A stretch of 8,004 nt of DNA. It comes from Deltaproteobacteria bacterium (GTDB taxonomy: Bacteria > Desulfobacterota > Syntrophobacteria > B119-G9). Location of the stretch: the NCBI GenBank assembly GCA_003646715.1, contig QMLL01000061.1:1-8004 (forward strand), written 5' to 3'. A model generated the notes under the pieces. That model did not search any database, was not told the origin of the DNA, and was given only the letters and a program-made list of their open reading frames with translations. The stretch's first letter is position 1; each line of letters opens with the position of its first letter. Position numbers and translations under genes: made by a program. This document shows positions 1-5,592 of this stretch, in pieces.

Positions 1-530
1 CCAAGGTCAGCTGATCCGATCGTGGAATCCACGATCATGGAGGAGGTTATGGAATTCTCCTGATTTTCATTTACATACGTGTCGTCAAGATCGGAAAGGG
101 TCTGTCCTGAGATGCTATCGGTATCACCTGCTTTTAAAGCAAAAAAGCACGAAGTTATTTCCTGTCTCGGTGTCATTTCACCGTCGGTTTCCACCGCAAT
201 GCCCAGATAAATGGTAGAATTGTTCAGGAGGTCTTCAGGGAAGGGATTAGATACCGGATCAGAGGGCAAAAATACGTTATAAATTCCATTGACTACCGAG
301 ACCGATTGATTTTCTTCCCAGAGCGCTGTTCCACCGGAAGCTATATCGTATATTCTGAAATATAAAGAATAGGTACCATCGGCAACTGGTGTTCCGTCAG
401 CATCTGCTAATTTCCCCTGGTAGGTAATTTTCCCGGGCACCGCGAAAGCAGTGGTGCAGGCAAACAACAGGAAACTAATAGAAAGCATCGCGACCCAAAA
501 ATCCCGTGTATAAACTTTTTTTAAGTGCAT
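1..530 (-). CDS. Secreted fibre-like protein, N-terminal part (runs off left edge)
   Basis: The reading frame is open from an ATG at 530-528 to the window edge, giving 176 residues and no stop. A GGAGG lies five bases upstream of this ATG. Residues 1-30 form a signal peptide (basic start, hydrophobic 12-24, likely cut after TTAFA). Residues 33-136 are a head domain with YQGKL (37-41), DGTY (51-54), ALW (69-71), NPFPEDLL (95-102) and PRQEIT (121-126), the same order of motifs as in the 604-residue protein at 5593-7407, so the two are paralogues. From about 139 it changes to a low-complexity stretch, with ENSITSSMIVDSTIGSADL-type wording (159-176) that resembles the short repeats leading into tail-fibre or collagen-like stalks. 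It follows the C10 protease by 47 bases and probably ends that operon. A lipoprotein signal (LFAC, 22-25) is possible but a poor match. Family assignment is good; surface fibre role is inferred. Confidence 0.85.
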   Translation of the reverse strand, partial: MHLKKVYTRDFWVAMLSISFLLFACTTAFAVPGKITYQGKLADADGTPVADGTYSLYFRIYDIASGGTALWEENQSVSVVNGIYNVFLPSDPVSNPFPEDLLNNSTIYLGIAVETDGEMTPRQEITSCFFALKAGDTDSISGQTLSDLDDTYVNENQENSITSSMIVDSTIGSADL

Positions 531-577
531 GTAAGCCTCCATTTAAGAATTCGTTCCTTCTCACTTCAATCTCACTA

Positions 578-2089
578 TTACCTAATTACCGCCGAACCAC
601 CGTAGGCATTTATATTCATCGGGGTATCAAACAACACAGGGCTATTCCCGGTGCCGGTGTATACTCCCGTCTTAATCCAGAGCTGGCCGTTAGATGGCAC
701 ATGGCCTTTCCCTTCCAGGATCGTGTTATAAGGGGTTTGCAGGTTTCCGTTCTCATACCCGGACCAATTTCCATTCACATAAACATAGCTATTTGGAGAA
801 CTGTAAGGGTATGACCTGTCAATTGTGGAGTCACTTCCCGGCATGTTGTCCAGATTGTACCAGCCGTTACTGCTGCCATTCCACCCTGCATTCATGTAGT
901 AATACGGTGCCAGTGTATCTCTGTAACCGCAAACCACCACGGTATGTGACGAACTACAGATAACTACCGGAAGATGAGCAATGATACTGTCTTTCAGTCC
1001 GTTTTCGTGATCTGAAGTGTTTTCCACAGTCCCTCTGTATCTGAAAAAGGTGTTCATGGCAGATGCTGATGGCCAGGCACTGGAATTTCCAACTTCATAA
1101 TTCATATTCACTGCAACGCCACAATCGTACATCAGGTTAGCAACGTAAGTATTATCGGTGGTGAGGCTTTCCAGAGGCATGTACGACCAGTAATAATTGG
1201 TAGTGCCGAAGTTGCGAGAATGCGAGTATCTGATATCTCCCCAATTGTCTGTGTAGCTGTGAGATTCATTGGCAGTACGGGGCCACTTATGAAAACGCAT
1301 CTTGATAGCCATTGCGGTGGCAGTACATCCAGTGGGAATATCACTGGTATCACCATTATGAGCTATAACCACTTCATTATAATGATTCCCCTGACCCCAG
1401 AGGGCAGTATCCAGGAAAACGTAAGTTCCCCCAGGACCACTAACATCAGAGCTTTCAACCTCTTCCGGTTCTTCAGTTTCGCCGGGAGCTTGTGGTAGTT
1501 TTAGTGATGTAGGTGAAAGAATCTTCTCCCTGAGTTCACCGAGTTTACCCTCTCGCAACATAGCCCGCATCTTCGTCCAGTTACGATTAGGTTCCCCTGC
1601 AATGCCCCTTGTCTTGAGAGTCTTCACCCTGTTCCACCGTCTGGGCATTTCTCTCTTGAGGAAGAATCTCAGGAAATTCCTATCAGGACGGTCCCACCTG
1701 AATTTGGTACGTACATCAAAGGCTATGACAGGTTGGATTCGATCTTCTCCTGAAACTACCACATAGCCAGAAGGAATGTACTTTATCACATATGCAAGAA
1801 CATCTCCCTGCTTGGGGTAAGTATCCAGGAGTTCATCAGTAGCTGAAACGAAGTAATAAATCTCTCGCTCATCTAATTTGTTTAATCTTTCTTTTTTTTC
1901 TTCAGCCGTCAACTTGAGATGAGCCGAATCTACCTCCATCGTGTACCAGAAATCGGCAATCTCAATAGCTTCGTTCTCCGTTACATCCGCACAAAAACTA
2001 TCCAGAGGACTAAACGCCACAACCCATAAAAGTAAAACAACGGATAAGGCTAATAATTTGTAGAATTTATATAATGAGCTCTTTTTCAT
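578..2089 (-). CDS. Secreted C10-family (streptopain-like) cysteine protease with pro-domain
   Basis: The 503-residue product has a signal peptide (1-34, cut near SFCA/DV), then an inhibitory pro-domain (about 36-130) containing the typical IPSGYVVVSGEDRIQPVIAF (105-124). The catalytic domain begins near 222. The nucleophile is Cys255 in PTGCTATAMAIKMRFHKWP, and the catalytic His382 is in SSHTVVVCGYR. The conserved Trp is W403 in NAGWNG, where family members usually have NWGWGG. Between pro-domain and enzyme lies an unusually basic linker (about 131-190) followed by an acidic Pro/Glu-rich stretch (200-216). After the enzyme, residues 435-503 resemble the start of a beta-helix tail (YVNGNWSGYENG, then PYNTILEG) and stop after roughly one coil. 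The start ATG is preceded by AAGGAG at normal spacing. It lies 38 bases after the EF-hand gene and 47 before the fibre gene. Secreted endopeptidase activity is known for the family; the substrate here is unknown. Confidence 0.9.
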   Translation of the reverse strand: MKKSSLYKFYKLLALSVVLLLWVVAFSPLDSFCADVTENEAIEIADFWYTMEVDSAHLKLTAEEKKERLNKLDEREIYYFVSATDELLDTYPKQGDVLAYVIKYIPSGYVVVSGEDRIQPVIAFDVRTKFRWDRPDRNFLRFFLKREMPRRWNRVKTLKTRGIAGEPNRNWTKMRAMLREGKLGELREKILSPTSLKLPQAPGETEEPEEVESSDVSGPGGTYVFLDTALWGQGNHYNEVVIAHNGDTSDIPTGCTATAMAIKMRFHKWPRTANESHSYTDNWGDIRYSHSRNFGTTNYYWSYMPLESLTTDNTYVANLMYDCGVAVNMNYEVGNSSAWPSASAMNTFFRYRGTVENTSDHENGLKDSIIAHLPVVICSSSHTVVVCGYRDTLAPYYYMNAGWNGSSNGWYNLDNMPGSDSTIDRSYPYSSPNSYVYVNGNWSGYENGNLQTPYNTILEGKGHVPSNGQLWIKTGVYTGTGNSPVLFDTPMNINAYGGSAVIR

Positions 2090-2127
2090 AGGAATCTCTC
2101 CTTATACCCGGTGATTAAATTCCAGGT

Positions 2128-2544
2128 TTACATCGGGTAATCACTGCCAAATTCAGCCAGATCTATTCCGTCTATGTCTCCGTCACCATCAGAATCGCAT
2201 CCCGGGTTGTATTCAGTATCACCGGCTTCATGCCCGAAACAGGTGACAAATGTGGCAAGGTCTCCACAATCGATAACGGCTTCAAGAGTGTACCAATAGC
2301 CGGGATATAAAGAATAATTAGAGGAATAAGGAGGATAATCCGTTTCCATGAGAGGTGATGGCTGACCAAGGGTTCCGTTAGCACCGTAAGTATCTGAGCT
2401 CATAAATCCACCACCACCTGAAAACACTGAAGTTGGAGCTGAGTAATTCTCACTTGCACTCCCTGAACCATACAAAAAAGAGGGATAAAAATAGATAAGG
2501 AAAATGGCCACCAAAGCTGCACAAATTTTTGAACTTTCTCTCAT
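2128..2544 (-). CDS. Small secreted EF-hand/dockerin-like protein, copy 2
   Basis: This 138-residue protein has a signal peptide (1 to about 27), then a Ser/Gly-rich part with SGGGG (42-46), LGQPSPLM (59-66), PPYSSNY (71-77) and YPGYWYTLEAVI (80-91). It ends with a textbook EF-hand loop, D117-S-D-G-D-G-D-I-D-G-I-D128, with acidic residues at loop positions 1, 3, 5, 7, 9 and 12, followed by the helix DLAEF. An earlier CGDLATF (93-99) looks like the degenerate first half of a two-repeat dockerin-like unit. It matches the protein at 3447-3863 in length and motif order. An SD-like GAGG lies seven bases before the ATG. It heads a probable operon with the C10 protease 38 bases downstream. Calcium binding is well supported by the loop; whether it acts as a true dockerin is doubtful, since no cohesin is visible. 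Biological role unknown. Confidence 0.85.
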   Translation of the reverse strand: MRESSKICAALVAIFLIYFYPSFLYGSGSASENYSAPTSVFSGGGGFMSSDTYGANGTLGQPSPLMETDYPPYSSNYSLYPGYWYTLEAVIDCGDLATFVTCFGHEAGDTEYNPGCDSDGDGDIDGIDLAEFGSDYPM

Positions 2545-3446
2545 AATTTTCCTCGCAAAAATGAAATTTTCAGAGAAGATCTTTATCCATCAAAGAGTAT
2601 ATTTTCAGATCTAAAAGCTATAGATTAAGAAAAATGTCGGGACAGTTTAAAGCGGCAATAAATCAGACACGATGCCAGAGATAATAGGTGTGGCAGTTTG
2701 AGAAGGAATCATTCGGAAAACCCGGATAAGGAAGCAAGAATGAAGACTCCAAATATTTTTTTGGATTCCCGAAAATAAGTGCTTGAAGATGCTTACCTAG
2801 AAGCTCCACAAGTGCCTAGACTATGCAGCTTTTACTTTACCCTTCCTTCCCTGCTGCACTCAATTTGCCTTGTTAACATAAGATTGTGTTACTGTCAACT
2901 TTTTACTCTATAAATATCAGCCCCCAATCACTATGAGACTTGAAGATTAAACATATTGACAGAACAATGAAAGCGGTCAAAGTTTTCTTATGGAGCAGTT
3001 TTTGTGCCAAAGCGAAACCTGGCAATATAGGCATATGTATCTGTAATTACAACATGTTATATTTCATCCTTAAAATTAAGACCTGATCAACGAAATAATT
3101 TTTTACAGTTAATTGGTACTTTTTTACCACAATTAGGTATTTTTCTCGGTCTAGCATTACCTAATCTACAAGATCCTTATCCATACATAAATCTCTGAAT
3201 TTCGGTCCCTCGATACGACGCTTCGTCTCTACTCGGGGCACTACCTTTCGATACACTTTGATACTCAGGGCAGGGCTCAAAATACGCTTTGTTTCCTACG
3301 GAATAATTAATAGAAGTCATGGTTCGAATGTTGAGTAAATTACATCCACCGGTGTATTACCTGCGTTTTTTAGGGGTACCTTAAATACTTTGAAATTTTC
3401 ACTAGCTGAAGGCTCAAGGGCCATAAATCATCGCTGTATCAAAGAA
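2545..3446. other. Gene-poor intergenic region between the two EF-hand genes
   Basis: About 900 AT-rich bases carry no reading frame that looks coding on either strand. The region must contain the end of the right-hand transcription unit and probably the promoter of the left-hand one, but I see neither a strong T-tailed hairpin nor a good -35/-10 pair on the minus strand. It holds a cluster of degenerate hairpin repeats (3207-3297), a short tandem repeat AATT(A)GGTA(C)TTTTT at 3111-3124 and 3131-3144, and a 15-base direct repeat AAGATCyTTATCCAT at 2576-2590 and 3170-3184 with one mismatch. A CACCGGTG palindrome lies at 3347-3354. Confidence 0.7.
3207..3297. repeat. Tandem degenerate palindromic repeats (TCGATACG...CTACTCGGG type)
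   Basis: Three related units occur in a row: 3207-3238 (CCCTCGATACGACGCTTCGT then CTCTACTCGGGG), 3244-3271 (CCTTTCGATACACTTTGATA then CTCAGGGC) and a weaker third at about 3273-3299 (CTCAAAATACGCTTTG then TTTCCTACGGA). The first can fold as a hairpin: outer CCC(T)CGA pairs with TCGGGG and inner GACG pairs with CGTC around a three-base loop. The wording resembles short dispersed intergenic palindromes seen in many environmental bacterial genomes. Tandem arrangement is seen directly; the dispersed-element identity is inferred. Confidence 0.6.
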
Positions 3447-3863
3447 TTATAGGCCAGTCGCATAAATCGCCAGATCTTCCCCGTCTATGTCTCCGTCATA
3501 ATCTTGATCGCAGGCCACATTGTAGTTTATATCACCAGAAATGGAACCGTAGGCACTTGCAAAGAATTCAATATCAGCACATTCACCTATCACTGCTGCA
3601 AGCGTGTGCCAGAAACCCGGGTAGTGATCATAATTTGTGGAATATGGCGGGGTTTTCGAATCCATCAATGGAGACGATTGGCCAAGGGTGCTAGAAAGAT
3701 TCGATTTTGAGCAAGCTACGGTCCCACCACCACCTGAAATTACATAAGCTGGAATGGCATAAGATTCGCTTGCACTCCCACCCGCAAAAGACAGCGAACA
3801 CAATATTACAGCCTGGAGCATCACAAAGAACAAAATACGCAATATTCTGCCCACCCTTGTCAT
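3447..3863 (-). CDS. Small secreted EF-hand/dockerin-like protein, copy 1
   Basis: The frame extends up to a GTG at 3902, but the ATG at 3863-3861 is the better start: it has a strong AGGAGGAGG directly upstream and gives 138 residues, exactly the length of the paralogue at 2128-2544. Residues 1-27 form a signal peptide (cut near SFA/GG). The mature part repeats the paralogue's motifs: SGGGG (43-47), STLGQSSPLM (58-67), TPPYSTNY (71-78) and YPGFWHTLAAVI (81-92). The EF-hand loop is D119-Q-D-Y-D-G-D-I-D-G-E-D130, followed by LAIY; a degenerate first half is seen at ECADIEFF (94-101). It lies 181 bases after the C10 protease stop, behind a long inverted repeat, so it may be co-transcribed with that gene at altered level. 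Calcium binding is likely; partner and role are unknown. Confidence 0.85.
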   Translation of the reverse strand: MTRVGRILRILFFVMLQAVILCSLSFAGGSASESYAIPAYVISGGGGTVACSKSNLSSTLGQSSPLMDSKTPPYSTNYDHYPGFWHTLAAVIGECADIEFFASAYGSISGDINYNVACDQDYDGDIDGEDLAIYATGL

Positions 3864-3866
3864 ATA

Positions 3867-3875
3867 CCTCCTCCT
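3867..3875 (-). promoter_or_regulatory. Strong ribosome binding site that decides the start of EF-hand copy 1
   Basis: AGGAGGAGG reads on the minus strand and ends three bases before the ATG at 3863-3861, with the first AGGAGG placed six bases away. The GTG alternative at 3902 has no comparable site, and its extra 13 residues (rich in Arg and Ser) would precede the signal peptide. Confidence 0.85.
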
Positions 3876-3916
3876 GGAACTGTTATACCCTCTAATGGTC
3901 ACTATTTGCCCCGAAT

Positions 3917-3960
3917 CAAGGCCCCTCCGAGTTCTAATCCTTCACACGGAGCAGGCCTTG
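3917..3960. repeat. Long imperfect inverted repeat (stem-loop) between protease and EF-hand genes
   Basis: CAAGGCC (3917-3923) pairs perfectly with GGCCTTG (3954-3960). After a one-by-two internal loop, CTCCG (3925-3929) pairs with CGGAG (3947-3951), enclosing a loop of 17 bases. The 12-pair GC-rich stem lies in the 181-base gap upstream of EF-hand copy 1. There is no T-run on either side, so it is not a standard intrinsic terminator. It could be an mRNA-stabilising or attenuating hairpin, or a protein-binding site. The structure is seen; the role is not known. Confidence 0.6.
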
Positions 3961-4044
3961 ACCGAGACTCCGACATGAGAAAGAGTTGCTCCCCCTCCAA
4001 ATTGAAATACGTTAAACATGTTAGTCGAAATCAAGGCATAATTT

Positions 4045-5580
4045 TTACTCGAATCGAATGCCACCTCCCGGATGCAACATTAATGTACTGTTATCACCTA
4101 TAAGTGCTATCCCTTTGGATTCATCTCCTCTGGTAAATAATCTAGTAGGCCTGTACGCCGATCCAACAAACTTCACATAATTGAATGTACAATTAAGAAC
4201 GATTTTAGGGAGAAACTGAACATTCCATCCTGGATGAATAGTAGCCGTGTTTCCAGAGCAGTCCTGTATAAAGTAGAGGTAATTAAATCCGGTCGGCGAT
4301 AAAATTGGACCGACCAGACTATCGCCCACCGAAGGGACAGGAAATATTTTTAGAATCATCTGTTCTTCGTCAGTATCACTGCACGGGAGTGCATCCAGGG
4401 TATACCAAGTATTTGAATTTATATAGCCGTACCAGCACGGCTCATCACCCACGTGTCCTGCCCAACCATAGTTCATGTGATACTGGCGAAGCCAACCATT
4501 CACTCTCCAGCCATCACACACAAATTCATGACCTACAATCTTGTACTGGATGGGTATGTTACTGTTGAGCTGAGACTTTATCATGTTCCACCATTCCTCT
4601 TTGGAGTAGTCATCCCTGTCAAAAACAGCATTATCAATGGAATATCTGAATATCTCTTCATACGCTGTCTCCATGTCAGAAATGTTAGCACTCGACGCAC
4701 ATGGTCCGCTTTTTCCGTCACTGTTACCTTTACAATAATTCATAAAAATCGCGCGCCCGACTTCCAGGCAGAGGTTGGCCACAGCATCTATTTGTTCCTG
4801 AGGAGAATTTTCATCGATGCTATCCGGCATACGTGTCCATAAATATCTGTCTTCAAAATTTTCATAATGGTCGGGATGATTAACTCCATAGGGGGGCCAT
4901 GCCCAGTACCTCATGATCTGTGCAGCGGCAAGAGCTACACAGCCAACCGCACAGTGATCCTCAGTACACTCGCTCTCACTATTTGGTGCTGGGCAGTCCT
5001 TGTTATAAGGATAGCCCTGAGACCAGTTCGATGTTAGGAGCACATGGCCTTCCTGATAGTTGCCAGGCGCTCTAGATTGAAGATCTTTTTTGAAAAGTTC
5101 CGGTTCTTTCGTCAAATATCTCCAGGCATCACTGTAATCGATTTCAAACTGCGATCCATCATCGCTTGTCCCTGCCGGTGCAAGATTTTCCGTCACTTGC
5201 TCTACTGCAATTTGCAGCTTTTCCATTCTGTCTTTAATTAGTCCCACGAATCCTTGATCGGTATCCGGGCAAAAACCCGTGGTCGTTGAATAGGCTTTCA
5301 CCGGGGCTAGGTCTTTTATGAGAGAAATAATTATATAGCCGGAAGGCTTAATGTGGCATAGATAGCCAAGAGTCCTTTCACCTTTTCTAAGTTCTTCTAT
5401 GCTACCCACTTCCGCATTTGCAGACTCACCCCATTTGCCTCTCGAACTCACTATTTCAGATATCCAGTTTGTGGCAATTACCCTCGCCTCTTCCATGGTA
5501 GCAGTTTCCGCATAAGAAACAGCTACGACAAACAAGAGGAGGATCGCAACAAATACCATAACTTCTAAGAATCTTTTCAT
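4045..5580 (-). CDS. Secreted C10-family (streptopain-like) cysteine protease with beta-rich tail
   Basis: The 511-residue product has a signal peptide (1-24, cut at VSYA/ET), then a pro-domain (about 25-105) with the hallmark IKPSGYIIISLIKDLAPVKA (77-96), and a linker helix (110-170). The catalytic domain begins near 178 (HVLLTSNWSQGYPYN). Cys214 in HCAVGCVALAAAQIMRYWAW is the nucleophile and His351 in VGHEFVCDGW the general base; W373 lies in NYGWAG. It is Cys-rich (for example C196, C205, C210, C283, C294), suggesting disulfides after export. A tail (about 412-511) with FIQDCSGNTATIHPG and RLFTRGDESKGI is beta-rich and ends at GGGIRFE; it differs from the tail of the other C10 protease here. 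The start ATG is 12 bases after the fibre gene, and its GAGGGGGAG ribosome site abuts that gene's stop, pointing to coupled translation. The substrate is unknown. Confidence 0.92.
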   Translation of the reverse strand: MKRFLEVMVFVAILLLFVVAVSYAETATMEEARVIATNWISEIVSSRGKWGESANAEVGSIEELRKGERTLGYLCHIKPSGYIIISLIKDLAPVKAYSTTTGFCPDTDQGFVGLIKDRMEKLQIAVEQVTENLAPAGTSDDGSQFEIDYSDAWRYLTKEPELFKKDLQSRAPGNYQEGHVLLTSNWSQGYPYNKDCPAPNSESECTEDHCAVGCVALAAAQIMRYWAWPPYGVNHPDHYENFEDRYLWTRMPDSIDENSPQEQIDAVANLCLEVGRAIFMNYCKGNSDGKSGPCASSANISDMETAYEEIFRYSIDNAVFDRDDYSKEEWWNMIKSQLNSNIPIQYKIVGHEFVCDGWRVNGWLRQYHMNYGWAGHVGDEPCWYGYINSNTWYTLDALPCSDTDEEQMILKIFPVPSVGDSLVGPILSPTGFNYLYFIQDCSGNTATIHPGWNVQFLPKIVLNCTFNYVKFVGSAYRPTRLFTRGDESKGIALIGDNSTLMLHPGGGIRFE

Positions 5581-5592
5581 TGGCTCCCCCTC

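Noticed and set aside
2596..2601. TATACT on the minus strand as a -10 for the left operon
   Set aside because: Placed well for the EF-hand start at 2544, but no -35 at 16-18 bases and no extended TG; such hexamers are common in AT-rich DNA.
2967..3086. Plus-strand frame of 39 codons after a TTGACA at 2958
   Set aside because: No ribosome site before the ATG, no matching -10 at proper distance, and no recognisable sequence.
3319..3330. GGTTCGAAT resembling a tRNA T-loop, possible tRNA remnant or attachment site
   Set aside because: No matching stem, no CCA end and no other tRNA arm nearby; no integrase in the window.
3864..4044. Possible cyclic-di-GMP riboswitch upstream of EF-hand copy 1
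   Set aside because: Such riboswitches often precede secreted-protein genes, but the conserved core elements could not be found; only a plain stem-loop is present.
4453..4842. Plus-strand open frame of 129 codons
   Set aside because: Antisense to the catalytic region of the C10 protease and without recognisable protein features.
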